DNA of 64,000 nt from Hydrogenophaga sp. RAC07 (GTDB lineage Bacteria > Pseudomonadota > Gammaproteobacteria > Burkholderiales > Burkholderiaceae_C), in assembly GCF_001713375.1 (NCBI RefSeq), contig NZ_CP016449.1, positions 4,569,501 to 4,633,500 of the forward strand. The letters run 5' to 3'. The notes under the pieces are model-generated. The model was not told where the DNA came from and searched no databases. It worked only from the letters and a program-made list of their open reading frames with translations. Below are positions 20,083-33,880 of the stretch, in pieces; positions within the stretch are counted from its first letter, which is position 1, and every line of letters starts with the position of its first letter. The position numbers and the translations under genes are program-made.

Positions 20083-20363
20083 AGAACGATCTTGACCATG
20101 GGGTGCGTGGTCAGGGTGCGGTAGAGCTCGTCGAGTTGCTCGCGGCTGGTTACGTGCACGCTGAGCGTCAGGCCCATGTAGTTGCCCGCCTTGCTCGGGC
20201 GCTGCTCAACCGTGCCGGCATCGAAGGTGGCATCGAAGGCCCGGGCCACGTGCACCATGGCGTCGATGAAGCCCTCCACGTTCGCGCCCATCACCTTGAT
20301 GGGAAATTGTGTCGGGTACTCGATGAGGGATTGTTCGGGGGGAATTTCGCGGGGTTGATCCAT
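20079..20363 (-). CDS. DUF493 (YbeD-like) protein
   Basis: A 94-residue protein of the DUF493/YbeD family, an ACT-like fold often encoded next to lipB; its role in lipoate metabolism is suggested by context only. The segments [13 protein letters not shown] and [21 protein letters not shown] are typical. The start at 20363 follows a GGAG site; the long open frame upstream is a shadow of the transaminase gene. It overlaps the lipB start. Confidence 0.93.
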   Translation of the reverse strand: MDQPREIPPEQSLIEYPTQFPIKVMGANVEGFIDAMVHVARAFDATFDAGTVEQRPSKAGNYMGLTLSVHVTSREQLDELYRTLTTHPMVKIVL

Positions 20364-20377
20364 GGAGCTTCTCCGGT

Positions 20378-21277
20378 TCAGGCCGACAGGGCGGCCACGG
20401 CTTGCTGGTACCCAGCGTAGAGACGTTGGTAGACGGGGCCGGGGCTGCCCTGGCCGACGGACTGGCCATCGAGTCGGGTGATGGGCAGCACCTCCTTGGT
20501 GGCGGACGACAGCAGCAGTTCGTCGGCGGCCAACACCTCGGCCCGGGTGATGGGGCGCAACTCGAAGCCCAGACCCTGCGCCCGGCAGAGTTCTTCGATC
20601 AGGCCGAAGCGGATGCCCTCGAGCACCAGGTTGTCTTTGGGTGGGCCCATGACGGTGCCGTCCTTGACCACCCACACATTGCTGGAGGCCGCCTCGCTCA
20701 GGTGGTCGCCTCGAAACATCACGGTTTCCACCGCGCCGGCGTCCACGCTGATCTGGCGAGCCAACACCGCGCCCAGCAGGCTGGTGCTTTTGATGTGTGC
20801 CTTCTCCCAGCGGAAATCGGCGGCGGTGACACAGGCCACGCCCTGTTCGCGTTGGGCCGGAGTCGCCAGCTTCATCTCGCTCACCATCACGAACACCGTG
20901 GGCATGATGTCCGCCGGCATCGCGTGGTCCCTCAGCGCCACGCCGCGGGTGACCTGGATGTAGATCAGCTGGTTGGCGGCGCCACGGCTGTCCTGCAGTG
21001 AGAGTGCCAGGCGTCGGGCGATCGCCGCCCACTCGGCGCGCGACAGGGGGTTTTTGATGCGCAGCTCGACCAGCGACCGGTCCAGGCGAGCCATGTGCTG
21101 ATCGAACCGGAACGCCAAACCACCGTAACACGGCAGTACCTCGTACACGCCATCGCCAAAAATGAACCCCCGATCCAGCACGCTCACCTGTGCGTTGCGC
21201 AGCTCGGTGAACGCACCGTTGAGGTAACAGAGGGTGTCGGGCAGATCGGGAGGGTTGCCCCAGTTCGCAGCGGTCAT
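20378..21277 (-). CDS. D-amino acid transaminase (PLP class IV)
   Basis: A 299-residue fold-type IV aminotransferase. The likely PLP lysine is in EKAHIKSTSLLGAV, and the pattern VLDRGFIFGDGVYEV near the N-terminus is the family hallmark. It most likely interconverts D-alanine and D-glutamate with their oxo-acids, supplying cell-wall precursors, but branched-chain and aminodeoxychorismate enzymes share the fold. It heads the leftward set with DUF493, lipB and lipA, a conserved order in Burkholderiales. Confidence 0.9.
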   Translation of the reverse strand: MTAANWGNPPDLPDTLCYLNGAFTELRNAQVSVLDRGFIFGDGVYEVLPCYGGLAFRFDQHMARLDRSLVELRIKNPLSRAEWAAIARRLALSLQDSRGAANQLIYIQVTRGVALRDHAMPADIMPTVFVMVSEMKLATPAQREQGVACVTAADFRWEKAHIKSTSLLGAVLARQISVDAGAVETVMFRGDHLSEAASSNVWVVKDGTVMGPPKDNLVLEGIRFGLIEELCRAQGLGFELRPITRAEVLAADELLLSSATKEVLPITRLDGQSVGQGSPGPVYQRLYAGYQQAVAALSA

Positions 21278-21331
21278 GAATCGATTATCGGTGGCGGCAT
21301 TCGCAGCAGACGCACAAACCGCGCTCAGCCT

Positions 21332-21362
21332 TGACGACCCCATGGGGTTTCTACGTATAATC
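21332..21362 (+). promoter_or_regulatory. Sigma-70 promoter of the ATP synthase operon
   Basis: TTGACG (21332-21337) and a perfect TATAAT (21357-21362) with a 19-base spacer, 47 bases before the atpI start. The spacer is two bases longer than ideal; the strong -10 makes it the best candidate in the gap. Confidence 0.65.
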
Positions 21363-21409
21363 AGCGGCTTTGCGAACGTCGCCCAACCGTAACCTGTCTG
21401 TAACCATCC

Positions 21410-21925
21410 ATGTCGACAATGCAACGCGTCGATCCGGAATCGCAGACCCAGGCAGAAGGTTTAGATGGTGAGCAAGAGATCGAATTCAAGCCGCTGACGC
21501 GTGAAGAAGCGTTGCAGTGGCGGGCCAGCCAGCCGCGCTTCTCGTTGTGGCGTCTGGTAGGTGTGCAGTTGTTGGTGGGCTTGTCCTCTGGCGCGTTGGC
21601 CTGGTTGTTCACGCAATCGGTTTCGGTGGCTTGGTCGGTCCTCTACGGCGCTGCAGCGGTGGTGTTGCCGTCGGCCTTGATGGCTTACGGTTTGACGTCG
21701 AGTGCATTGAGTCGCCTGCTGGCGGGTTATGCGCAAGCCGCCTTCGCCGGGTTTTTGTTGTGGGAGGGGGTCAAGATTATGCTGGTGGTGGCCATGTTGT
21801 GGTCGGCGCCCTGGATCGTCCCCGAGCTGAATTGGCTGGGCCTGTTGGCCGGTCTGGTGTTGGTTCTCAAGGTGTACTGGTTTGGATTCTGGATCCAGAC
21901 CCGGCGCGCAAATCTAAACGGTTGA
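21410..21925 (+). CDS. atpI: ATP synthase subunit I (AtpI)
   Basis: A 171-residue small membrane protein at the head of the atp operon with about four hydrophobic helices after a charged N-terminal 45 residues. AtpI helps assemble the c-ring and is not part of the finished enzyme. Assignment rests on position and hydrophobic pattern, since the family is poorly conserved. Confidence 0.85.
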   Translation: MSTMQRVDPESQTQAEGLDGEQEIEFKPLTREEALQWRASQPRFSLWRLVGVQLLVGLSSGALAWLFTQSVSVAWSVLYGAAAVVLPSALMAYGLTSSALSRLLAGYAQAAFAGFLLWEGVKIMLVVAMLWSAPWIVPELNWLGLLAGLVLVLKVYWFGFWIQTRRANLNG

Positions 21926-21952
21926 ATTTCCGACAAATCGGTGCAAACGAAC

Positions 21953-23151
<1,199 letters not shown>

Positions 23152-23275
23152 TGGGATTTGCTGCCTCGTCGGGCAGCGTTCTGAACAGCGGGGCCTCCAA
23201 GGCCATTCGCTGGCAGCGCACCGACGCAGCAGCAAGTGCATCACCACTTATGTCAACACACAGAAAGGCGTTGCG

Positions 23276-23746
23276 ATGAATATCAATGCAACCCTCTTTG
23301 CGCAGGCCATCGTCTTTGCGATCCTGGTGTGGTTCACGATGAAATTCGTGTGGCCCCCGATTGCCAAGGCGCTCGATGAGCGTGCGTTGAAGATTTCCGA
23401 AGGTCTGGCGGCTTCCGAAAAAGCCAAGTCCGAACTGGCCGTGGCCAACAAGCGTGTGGAAGAAGAGTTGGGCAAATCGCGCAACGAAGCCGCCACCCGC
23501 CTGGCCGACGCCGAGCGCCGCGCGCAGACCGTGATCGAAGAGGCCAAGGCGCGTGCGACCGATGAAGCCAACAAGATCGTGGCCGCCGCGCATCTGGAAG
23601 CCGAACAACAGGTCGTCAAGGCCCGTGAAGCCCTGCGCGAGCAAGTGGCTGCGCTGGCTGTCAAGGGCGCCGAGCAGATCCTCAAGCGCGAAGTCAACGC
23701 CGGCGTTCACGCCGAGTTGCTGGGCCGCCTGAAGACCGAGCTCTGA
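23276..23746 (+). CDS. atpF: ATP synthase Fo subunit b
   Basis: A 156-residue peripheral stalk subunit: one N-terminal membrane helix ([20 protein letters not shown]) followed by a long charged helix rich in A, E, K and R that dimerises as a coiled coil. It lies 124 bases after atpE, a gap with no other gene. Confidence 0.96.
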   Translation: MNINATLFAQAIVFAILVWFTMKFVWPPIAKALDERALKISEGLAASEKAKSELAVANKRVEEELGKSRNEAATRLADAERRAQTVIEEAKARATDEANKIVAAAHLEAEQQVVKAREALREQVAALAVKGAEQILKREVNAGVHAELLGRLKTEL

Positions 23747-23774
23747 TCCACCGACACGGCACCAAAGGACAACC

Positions 23775-24308
23775 ATGGCCGAAATCGCCACCATTGCCCG
23801 CCCTTACGCGGAAGCGCTGTTCCAGGCCTCGGGCACTGGCGCCGCTGGCACCGCCGCCTGGCTCGACGAGCTGGCGTCGGTGGCTGCCGATGAACAGCTT
23901 CGTCTGTACGCCGACAACCCCAGGACCACACCCGAACAGGTGTTCAGCCTGGTCAGTGGCGTGATCAAGACGAGCCTGCCCGCGATGGCGCAGAACTTCC
24001 TGCGCACCGTGATCGACAATGGCCGTCTGGCCGCGCTGCCTGAAATCGCGGACCAGTTCCGTGCTTTGAAGAACGCGCAACAAGGTGCGTTCGATGCCGT
24101 GGTCTACAGCGCCTTTGCGATCGACGGCGCTGCGTTGGCCGATCTTTCCGGCGTGCTCGAAAAGCGCTTTGCCCGCAAGCTCAACCTCCAGGTCGAACTG
24201 CAACCCGACTTGATCGGTGGCATTCGCGTGGTGGTGGGCGACGAAGTGCTCGACACCTCGATCAAAGCCCGCCTGGAACACATGAAATCCGCCTTGACCG
24301 CGGCTTGA
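23775..24308 (+). CDS. atpH: ATP synthase F1 subunit delta
   Basis: A 177-residue delta subunit connecting the peripheral stalk to the top of F1. The start [17 protein letters not shown] and the C-terminal [22 protein letters not shown] are typical. An AAAGGA site lies upstream. Confidence 0.96.
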   Translation: MAEIATIARPYAEALFQASGTGAAGTAAWLDELASVAADEQLRLYADNPRTTPEQVFSLVSGVIKTSLPAMAQNFLRTVIDNGRLAALPEIADQFRALKNAQQGAFDAVVYSAFAIDGAALADLSGVLEKRFARKLNLQVELQPDLIGGIRVVVGDEVLDTSIKARLEHMKSALTAA

Positions 24309-24362
24309 CCGCTGTCACTCCGCGCCCGCCTGCTCACCATTTAACGAAAGAAGGAAAGAGTC

Positions 24363-25919
<1,557 letters not shown>

Positions 25920-25950
25920 TCCGGCCCATTGACTTCTTAGAGGAAACACA

Positions 25951-26817
25951 ATGGCAGCAGGCAAGGAAATACGCGGCAAGATCAAATCGGTGGAAAACAC
26001 CAAGAAGATCACCAAAGCCATGGAAATGGTCGCCGCCTCCAAGATGCGCAAGGCGCAGGAACGCATGCGTTCGGCCCGGCCTTACGCCGAGAAGGTGCGC
26101 CAGATCACCGGCAACCTGAGCCGCGCCAACCCCGAGTACACGCACCCCTTCATGCAGACCAACGACGCCAAGGTCGCAGGTTTTGTGGTGGTGACGACCG
26201 ACAAGGGTCTGTGCGGTGGTTTGAACACCAACGTGCTGCGCGCAGTGACCACCCAGCTCAAGGACCTGCAGGCGCAGGGCCAGACCGCTGAGGTGGTGGC
26301 CATCGGCAACAAGGGTCTGGCGTTCATGAACCGCATCGGTGCCAAGGTCGTGTCCAGCGTGACCGGCCTGGGCGACACGCCGCATCTGGACAAACTGATC
26401 GGCCCGGTGAAGACCCTGCTGGATGCGTACACCGAAGGCCGCGTCAACGCGGTCTACGTCTGCTACACCAAGTTCATCAACACGATGAAGCAGGAGTCGG
26501 TGGTCGAAAAGCTGTTGCCGCTCAACGCAGGTGATCTGCAGGGCGACACCACCGGACGCGATTGGGACTACATCTACGAACCCGATGCACCGGCCGTCAT
26601 CGACGAGCTCCTGCTGCGCTACGTGGAAGCACAGGTCTATCAGGCCGTGGCCGAAAACATGGCGTCCGAGCAGTCAGCGCGAATGGTGGCCATGAAGGCC
26701 GCCACCGACAACGCCGGCAGCGTCATCAGCGAACTCAAGCTGGTCTACAACAAGACCCGTCAGGCAGCGATCACGAAAGAGCTTTCGGAAATCGTCGCCG
26801 GCGCCGCAGCGGTCTGA
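25951..26817 (+). CDS. atpG: ATP synthase F1 subunit gamma
   Basis: A 288-residue central rotor shaft. The N-terminal helix [20 protein letters not shown] and the C-terminal helix with [22 protein letters not shown] are conserved. It follows atpA by 31 bases with an AGAGGAAA site. Confidence 0.97.
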   Translation: MAAGKEIRGKIKSVENTKKITKAMEMVAASKMRKAQERMRSARPYAEKVRQITGNLSRANPEYTHPFMQTNDAKVAGFVVVTTDKGLCGGLNTNVLRAVTTQLKDLQAQGQTAEVVAIGNKGLAFMNRIGAKVVSSVTGLGDTPHLDKLIGPVKTLLDAYTEGRVNAVYVCYTKFINTMKQESVVEKLLPLNAGDLQGDTTGRDWDYIYEPDAPAVIDELLLRYVEAQVYQAVAENMASEQSARMVAMKAATDNAGSVISELKLVYNKTRQAAITKELSEIVAGAAAV

Positions 26818-26849
26818 AGCAGCCGTTCAACAGAATCCAGAGAATTTAA

Positions 26850-28268
<1,419 letters not shown>

Positions 28269-28343
28269 AGCGGTTGAGGCGATCGCTGGCACGCACCGGC
28301 GATCCGTCTTTCTGCTTTCCAACCATCTTCCAAAGGAAAACCT

Positions 28344-28760
28344 ATGAGCACCATCCGCGTCGATGTGGTGAGCGCCGAAGCTTCCATCTTTTCTGGCGAT
28401 GCCAAGTTCGTGGCCCTGCCGGGTGAAGCGGGCGAGCTGGGCATCCTGCCTGGTCACATTCCGCTGATCACTCGCATCAAGCCCGGTGCCGTGCGCATCG
28501 AAAAAGCCGATGGCGGCGAAGAGTTCGTGTTTGTGGCCGGTGGCATTCTCGAAGTGCAGCCGCACCACATCACCGTGTTGTCCGACACCGCCATCCGCGG
28601 CAAGGACCTCGACGAAGCCAAGGCGCTGGATGCCCGCAAGCAGGCCGAAGAGGCCTTGAAAAACGCCAAGAGCGACATCGACTTGGCCAAGGCCACGTCG
28701 GAGTTGGCGGTCATGGCGGCCCAGATTGCCGCGCTGCGCAAGTTCCGCCAGAAGAAGTGA
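28344..28760 (+). CDS. atpC: ATP synthase F1 subunit epsilon
   Basis: A 138-residue epsilon subunit that couples rotation and can inhibit ATP hydrolysis. An N-terminal beta sandwich ([21 protein letters not shown]) and two C-terminal helices are visible. Last gene of the operon, with a terminator 43 bases on. Confidence 0.97.
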   Translation: MSTIRVDVVSAEASIFSGDAKFVALPGEAGELGILPGHIPLITRIKPGAVRIEKADGGEEFVFVAGGILEVQPHHITVLSDTAIRGKDLDEAKALDARKQAEEALKNAKSDIDLAKATSELAVMAAQIAALRKFRQKK

Positions 28761-28800
28761 TCACCCGGCGTCTCGTTGACGCCCGGCACACGGCTCCCGA

Positions 28801-28971
28801 TCAGCCCCGCCCCAACCGGCGGGGCTTCTTTTTTTTCGCCGCTGCTGTGGGCAGCGAGGCGGCGCGGTGGTCCGACGGTGTCTGCCCATAGGCGGCGCGA
28901 AAACAGCGCGCGAAGTGGGCCTGGGTCGAGAACCCCCATTGCGAGGCAATGTCGCCTGTTCCCAGTGCGCG
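28801..28971 (-). pseudogene. AraC-family regulator remnant (C-terminal HTH only)
   Basis: Read leftward, this 56-codon stretch gives GTGDIASQWGFSTQAHFARC followed by FRAAYGQTPSDHRAA, the classical second helix-turn-helix of AraC regulators, and ends in a basic KKKKPRR tail. It is cut by an in-frame TAG at 28972-28974, and nothing upstream resembles the rest of such a protein. The last codons run through the atp terminator. This is a remnant of a lost regulator. Confidence 0.8.
28803..28836 (+). terminator. Terminator of the ATP synthase operon
   Basis: AGCCCCGCC pairs perfectly with GGCGGGGCT around CCAACC and is followed by a T-rich run to 28836. Confidence 0.92.
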
Positions 28972-29141
28972 CTAGGTGGATCGGCAAGCCGCTGTCGCCA
29001 AAGCTTCTGAAAAGTGACGAAAGCCTGAAAAGCGCCGAAAGTTGCGCGTTCCCCCGGGCCTTTTGCCGGGGTACGCGCCGCGCCGCGCCGCGCAGCGCAT
29101 ACCATTGGAGCGTGAACCACAGCCACACGACGTCATCGCTC

Positions 29142-29699
29142 ATGGAGAGTCCAGAACTCGCACCCGAGGAGGTGGCTGCGCGTTTGCTGGTGACGCCCTC
29201 GGCACTGGCCGACCTCACACTGGGCGACGCGCTCAAGGTGGTGGGCTACATGCGGCCCAAGCTGATCAAGGCGGGCACGGTGATCATCCAGGAGGGTGAG
29301 GTCCGGCAGACCGACTACATGTTGCTGGTGCTCGAAGGCGACATTGCGGTGGAGAACGAACTGCCCGGTCTGCACGAGAGCATGGTGGTCAACATCATGG
29401 GGCCGGGTCACCTGATCGGCGAAATGGGCGTGCTCGACGGCGCGCCGCGCTCGGCCACCTGTACGGCCAACACCAACATCGCGGCCGCCGTGCTCTCGCG
29501 CACCGCGCTCATGCGCATCCTGAAGGAAGATCCGCGACTAGGCTCGCGCCTGCTGTTGGCCATTTCCAAACGCATGGCCGACCGCCTGCGCGAAACCACC
29601 CGCAAGCTCAAGACCTTTGCCCAGATGAACAAGGCCTTGCAGCAGGAACTGCAGGTGGTGATGAACAGCCGCAGCCCGCTGGACAAGCGCCGGGGCTGA
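29142..29699 (+). CDS. Cyclic nucleotide-binding domain protein
   Basis: A 185-residue protein with one cNMP-binding beta roll: VVGYMRPKLIKAGTVIIQEG, then IMGPGHLIGEMGVLDGAPRSAT, where the GEMGVLD...RSAT stretch is the phosphate-binding cassette. No HTH of the Crp type follows; the C-terminus is a charged helix (RLRETTRKLKTFAQMNKALQ). It may be a regulatory adaptor. The start is uncertain: ATG at 29142 or GTG ten codons earlier (29112). Confidence 0.85.
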   Translation: MESPELAPEEVAARLLVTPSALADLTLGDALKVVGYMRPKLIKAGTVIIQEGEVRQTDYMLLVLEGDIAVENELPGLHESMVVNIMGPGHLIGEMGVLDGAPRSATCTANTNIAAAVLSRTALMRILKEDPRLGSRLLLAISKRMADRLRETTRKLKTFAQMNKALQQELQVVMNSRSPLDKRRG

Positions 29700-29712
29700 T
29701 CGGCAGACGGGT

Positions 29713-30240
29713 CTACCGGCGCACCACCGCGTCGGGGAGTTCGTTGGGGCGCACGGCGTCGGGCTCGGCCGGAAAGTTCAGCACCAGCAACGCCGACACT
29801 TCCTCCAGCGCCTGCGTGAGCCCGTCTTCGAATTCACCCGACCGCAGGCGCGCACCGAGTCGGTCCACGATGGCCTGCCACTGCGCCTGGCTCACTCGGC
29901 GCGAAAGCGCGCGATCGGCCACGAACTCGATGGCGTGTTCAGCCAGCAGCACATAGATCAGCACACCATTGTTGTGCTCGGTGTCCCAGATGCGCAGACG
30001 GCCGAACCAGGTGATGGCGCGTTCGCGCACCACTTGCGCCAGCGGCGCGTCGCGGCCCACGCGCCAGAGGTAGCTCAGCGGCAGGGAGGCCTCCACGCAC
30101 AGGCGCACTTCGCCAGTGTGCCGGCCTTCGCTGGCCGCGACGCGGCGCGCGATGCGCTCGGCCATGTCGTCAGGCACAGCCCGCACGGTGTCCGAGCGGT
30201 CCATCCAGCGGTGTTTGAAGAAACGCAGCAGCTTGTTCAT
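29713..30240 (-). CDS. TPM-domain protein
   Basis: A 175-residue protein with a TPM fold (HNNGVLIYVLLAEHAIEFVADR is the typical core strand pattern) and no signal peptide. Some TPM domains are phosphatases and others bind membranes or help photosystem repair; the role here is unknown. It starts two bases after the YgcG-type gene's stop and completes the LemA-YgcG-TPM cluster. An in-frame GTG two codons earlier is an alternative start. Confidence 0.88.
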   Translation of the reverse strand: MNKLLRFFKHRWMDRSDTVRAVPDDMAERIARRVAASEGRHTGEVRLCVEASLPLSYLWRVGRDAPLAQVVRERAITWFGRLRIWDTEHNNGVLIYVLLAEHAIEFVADRALSRRVSQAQWQAIVDRLGARLRSGEFEDGLTQALEEVSALLVLNFPAEPDAVRPNELPDAVVRR

Positions 30241-30242
30241 GG

Positions 30243-31163
30243 TCACCAGCCCCCCGAGGCGCCCCCGCCTCCAAAGTTGCCACCGCCGCCAGAGCTGAAC
30301 CCGCCACCACCGCGGCCACCACCGAAGCCTCCGCCGCCGAATCCACCCCCGCTACCCCACCCCCCGCCGCGGCCACCCCGGCCCGAGCCACTGCCCAGGG
30401 AGGCGGCTGGCAGGAACTGCATGAACAGCGCCGCCAGCATGCCGAGCAGGCCGGCGCCGATGGCCACCCACACCACGGTGGTGAGCACCCAGGCCAGACC
30501 GCCCGCGCCCACGCCAGTGAGCACGGTGCCGAGCTTGTTGCCGAACATGCCGCGCAGCAGACCGGACAACATGGGCACCGCGAATACCAGGAAGATCAGC
30601 GCGTCCATCCACTCGAAGTCGCTGGATCCGGCCGCGCGCTGCGCCGCCGGGGCGTCGGGCAGCGGCAGCTCTTCACCTCGGATGCGCGCCAGGATCTGGT
30701 CGACGCCGGCGTTGATGCCGCCGGCGTAGTCGCCTTGCCGAAACGCGGGTGTCACGGCGCCATCCAGGATGCGGCGCGCCAACAAGTCGGGGATCGCACC
30801 TTCGAGCGCCTTGGCGGTGGCGATGCGCAGGCGCCGGTCGTTCTTGGCGATGACGAACAACACGCCGTCGCCCACGTCGGCCCGGCCGATCTTCCACGCG
30901 TCGCCCACGCGCTGGGTGAAGTCGGCGATGTCTTCGGGCGCTGTGGTCGGCACCATCAGCACAACCACCTGCGAGCCGTTGGATTGTTCAAAGGCCGCGA
31001 GCTTGGCCTCCAGGGCGGTGAGGCTCGCCGCGTCCAGCGTGGCGGTCTGGTCGATCACGCGTGCGCTGAGCGCAGGCACCGGCACCAGGCCCTGGGCCGA
31101 CGCGAAGGCCAGCATCCCCCACAGTCCCAGCGCCAGCAGGCACCGGGCGCAGAAACGCGTCAT
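30243..31163 (-). CDS. YgcG-like TPM-domain membrane protein with Gly-rich tail
   Basis: A 306-residue protein: signal peptide to about residue 24 (FASAQG), a periplasmic TPM domain (SQVVVLMVPTTAPEDI; DGVLFVIAKNDRRLRI), two or three membrane segments near residues 195-255, and a C-terminal tail almost wholly of glycine, serine and phenylalanine. This is the form that accompanies LemA. It overlaps the lemA stop by four bases. Confidence 0.92.
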   Translation of the reverse strand: MTRFCARCLLALGLWGMLAFASAQGLVPVPALSARVIDQTATLDAASLTALEAKLAAFEQSNGSQVVVLMVPTTAPEDIADFTQRVGDAWKIGRADVGDGVLFVIAKNDRRLRIATAKALEGAIPDLLARRILDGAVTPAFRQGDYAGGINAGVDQILARIRGEELPLPDAPAAQRAAGSSDFEWMDALIFLVFAVPMLSGLLRGMFGNKLGTVLTGVGAGGLAWVLTTVVWVAIGAGLLGMLAALFMQFLPAASLGSGSGRGGRGGGWGSGGGFGGGGFGGGRGGGGFSSGGGGNFGGGGASGGW

Positions 31164-31780
31164 GGCTTCTTGAAGTCCACCGTGGGTGGTGCCGAGATCG
31201 CCGCTTCGTTGGCCACCTGGAAGTTGGCCTTGGGCTTGTAGCCGAACACCATGGCGGTGAGGTTGGTCGGGAAGCTGCGCGAGAGCACGTTGTACTCCTG
31301 CACGGTCTGGATGTAGCGGTTGCGTGCCACGGTGATGCGGTTCTCGGTGCCTTCGAGCTGCACGCGCAAATCGCTGAAGCCCTGGTTGGCCTTGAGGTTG
31401 GGGTACTGCTCCACCACCACCATCAGGCGGCTGAGTGCGCTGCCGAGTTCACCCTGCGCGGCTTGAAACTGCTGCATCGCGGCCGGGTCGTTCAGCGTCT
31501 CCGGCGTCACCTGGATGCTGGTGGCCTTGGAGCGCGCTTCGATCACACGGGTGAGTGTCTCCTGCTCGAAGTTGGCCTCGCCTTTGACGGTGGCCACGAT
31601 GTTGGGGATTAGGTCGGCGCGGCGTTGGTACTGGTTGAGCACTTCCGACCAGGCCGACTGCGTCTGTTCGTCCAGCCGCTGGAAGTCGTTGTACCCGCAG
31701 CCGGTGAGGCTGACGGAGAGCAGCAGGGCGGCGAACCAAGTAGCCATCCGGGCAAGCGGGGAACGAAGGGGTGTGCGCAT
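31160..31780 (-). CDS. lemA: LemA family protein
   Basis: A 206-residue protein of the LemA family with an N-terminal membrane segment ending in a lipobox-like LTGC, then a long helical domain (YNDFQRLDEQTQSAWSEVLN and QYQRRADLIPNIVATVKG). The start at 31780 has a GGAGG site four bases before it; the open frame extends to 31888 but lacks a site. Function unknown; LemA/TPM pairs are linked to envelope stress in other bacteria. Confidence 0.92.
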   Translation of the reverse strand: MRTPLRSPLARMATWFAALLLSVSLTGCGYNDFQRLDEQTQSAWSEVLNQYQRRADLIPNIVATVKGEANFEQETLTRVIEARSKATSIQVTPETLNDPAAMQQFQAAQGELGSALSRLMVVVEQYPNLKANQGFSDLRVQLEGTENRITVARNRYIQTVQEYNVLSRSFPTNLTAMVFGYKPKANFQVANEAAISAPPTVDFKKP

Positions 31781-31917
31781 AAAACCTCCAATGGCCGGCG
31801 GGCCGTTCATGCCGAGGCTCTGTCTGAGCCTTGAATCTGCGGGACTATACCCCCGGGTTGTGGCACCGGGCGGTGCGCCCGGCCACACAGACAGGGCGCT
31901 GCCGTCAAAATACAGCC

Positions 31918-32355
31918 ATGCGAAAACCCAAACTCCCGCCCGGCTCGGCCGACGACACGGAAGCCGCCTTCTACGACGCTTTGCAACACGCCGACATCGA
32001 GCGCCTCATGGCCTGCTGGGCCGACGAGGACGACATTGTCTGCGTCCACCCCGGTGGTCCGCGGCTGGTGGGACATGCGGCGGTGCGCTCTGCGTTCGAG
32101 GCCATGTTCGCCAACGGCAGTGTGCAGGCTTTTCCCGAAAAAGTGCGGCGCCTGGACGCGGGCGCGTGCAGTGTGCATAGCCTGGTCGAACGCGTGGCCG
32201 TGATGACCGACGACGGCCCGCAGCACGCCTGGGTGGTCGCCACCAACGTGTACGCCAAGACCGCTCAAGGCTGGCGCATGGTCGCGCACCATGCCAGCCC
32301 GGGCCTGCGCACCGAGCCGCCCGAAGTGCTCACTGCGAAACCAGTCCTGCATTGA
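31918..32355 (+). CDS. SnoaL/NTF2-like protein
   Basis: A 145-residue protein with an NTF2-like fold (TEAAFYDALQHADIERLMAC, then W, and VCVHPGGPRLVGHAAVRSAF). The family includes isomerases and many proteins of unknown function. The ATG at 31918 gives a compact family-length protein. Its stop overlaps the start of the hydrolase gene. Confidence 0.87.
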   Translation: MRKPKLPPGSADDTEAAFYDALQHADIERLMACWADEDDIVCVHPGGPRLVGHAAVRSAFEAMFANGSVQAFPEKVRRLDAGACSVHSLVERVAVMTDDGPQHAWVVATNVYAKTAQGWRMVAHHASPGLRTEPPEVLTAKPVLH

Positions 32356-33350
32356 ACACCGACCAGTTTCCCTATGCCGCGCCTTGGTGGCTGCCCGGTG
32401 GCAATGCGCAGACCTTGTGGGCCGCGCTGGCCAGCCGGCGACACTTCGGACCGGCCCCCACGTGGACGCGCAGCCGCTGGAGCACACCCGATGGCGACTT
32501 CATCGACGTTGACCAGGCGCGGCACACCTCACGCAGTGGCGCGCCCTTGCTCGTGCTGTTCCATGGACTCGAGGGCTCTTCGGCCAGCCAGTACGCGGTG
32601 GCCTTCGCCGACTTTGCGGCCACCCACGGCCTGGCGTTCGCCGTGCCGCATTTCCGCGGCTGCTCGGGCGAACTCAACCATGCGCCACGGGCCTACCACT
32701 CGGGCGACTTTGAAGAGATCGACTGGATCCTCAAACGCTTTGCCACCGAACACCCCGGGCGGCCACTGATCGCCGCGGGTGTGTCGCTGGGCGGCAATGC
32801 GCTCATGCGCTGGGCGGCCGAGATGGGCGCGTCCGCCGGCCAGCGGGTGCGGGCCGTGGCGTCCATCTGTTCGCCGCTGGACCTGGCCGCGGGCGGCCAT
32901 GCGATCGGCCGCGGCTTCAACCGGCTGGTCTACACCCGCATGTTCATGGCCAGCATGGTGCCCAAGGCCTTGAAGAAACTGGAGCAACACCCCGGCCTGT
33001 TCGACCGCACAGCCTTGCTGGCCGCGCGCGATTTGTTTGAATTCGACAACCTGTTCACCGCGCCGCTGCACGGCTTTCGCGACACGCCCGACTACTGGTC
33101 GCGCGCCTCGGCCAAACCGGTGCTGCACCAGATCCGCGTGCCCGCGCTGGCGCTCAACGCGCGCAACGATCCGTTCGTGCCCGCGGCTTCCTTGCCCACG
33201 CCGCAGCAGGTGGGCCGGCACGTGACGCTGTGGCAACCCGGGCAGGGCGGCCATGTCGGGTTTCCGGTGGCGCACGGTGTGCTGGGTCTGCCCGGTAATG
33301 TGCGCGCCATGCCCGATGCCGTGGGACACTGGTTGCTCTCTCACCTCTGA
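32352..33350 (+). CDS. Alpha/beta hydrolase, YheT family
   Basis: A 332-residue hydrolase. The nucleophile serine is in GVSLGGN, the acid and histidine are in NDPFVPA and GHVGFPVA, and the N-terminus PWWLPGGNAQTLW is the YheT hallmark. The start is TTG at 32352, overlapping the previous stop (translation coupled); no ATG gives the conserved N-terminus. Probable esterase acting on unknown lipids or esters. Confidence 0.9.
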   Translation: MNTDQFPYAAPWWLPGGNAQTLWAALASRRHFGPAPTWTRSRWSTPDGDFIDVDQARHTSRSGAPLLVLFHGLEGSSASQYAVAFADFAATHGLAFAVPHFRGCSGELNHAPRAYHSGDFEEIDWILKRFATEHPGRPLIAAGVSLGGNALMRWAAEMGASAGQRVRAVASICSPLDLAAGGHAIGRGFNRLVYTRMFMASMVPKALKKLEQHPGLFDRTALLAARDLFEFDNLFTAPLHGFRDTPDYWSRASAKPVLHQIRVPALALNARNDPFVPAASLPTPQQVGRHVTLWQPGQGGHVGFPVAHGVLGLPGNVRAMPDAVGHWLLSHL

Positions 33351-33360
33351 TCGGCAACCC

Positions 33361-33873
33361 ATGGACGACATCGTCAAAGCCGCCATGGCCAAGTGGCCCA
33401 ACGTGCCCGACTGCTACGGTTGGCTGGGGCTGGACGCGCGCGGCAACTGGTACATGCGCGACGACCGCGTGCAGGCCGCTGGCGCCTTTCCGGCGAGCAA
33501 GGGTTCGCTGCTCCAGCACGAGAAGCTCATCGACTTCATCCAGCGCAACTACGCGGCCGACGAACAAGGTCGGTGGTTCTTTCAGAACGGACCGCAGCGT
33601 GTGTTCGTGGACCTGGAAGACACGCCCTGGGTCTGGCGCCTGCAGCCCGACGGCCGCGTGCTCGCGCACACCGGCACCGAGGTGCAGACGCAGGACAGCC
33701 TGCTGGACGAATCCGGCAGGCTGTACCTGGTCACCGACATGGGCGTGGGGCTGGTGCACAGCGCCGATGTGGCGCTGGCAGCCGAGTGGATCGAGGCCGG
33801 GCGCTGGACCCCGGCCCCGGTTGATCACGCCTCGCTGCCGCAGCGGTGGGGGTTTGTCCGGCAGCCTCGGTAG
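33361..33873 (+). CDS. Conserved protein of unknown function (Burkholderiales type)
   Basis: A 170-residue protein rich in tryptophan and aspartate (WPNVPDCYGWLGLDARGNWYM; VFVDLEDTPWVWRLQPDGR). It resembles a family of unknown function common in Burkholderiales, possibly a DUF2946-type name, of which I am not sure. No signal peptide or known motif. It follows the hydrolase by ten bases. Confidence 0.78.
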   Translation: MDDIVKAAMAKWPNVPDCYGWLGLDARGNWYMRDDRVQAAGAFPASKGSLLQHEKLIDFIQRNYAADEQGRWFFQNGPQRVFVDLEDTPWVWRLQPDGRVLAHTGTEVQTQDSLLDESGRLYLVTDMGVGLVHSADVALAAEWIEAGRWTPAPVDHASLPQRWGFVRQPR

Positions 33874-33880
33874 AGGGGCC

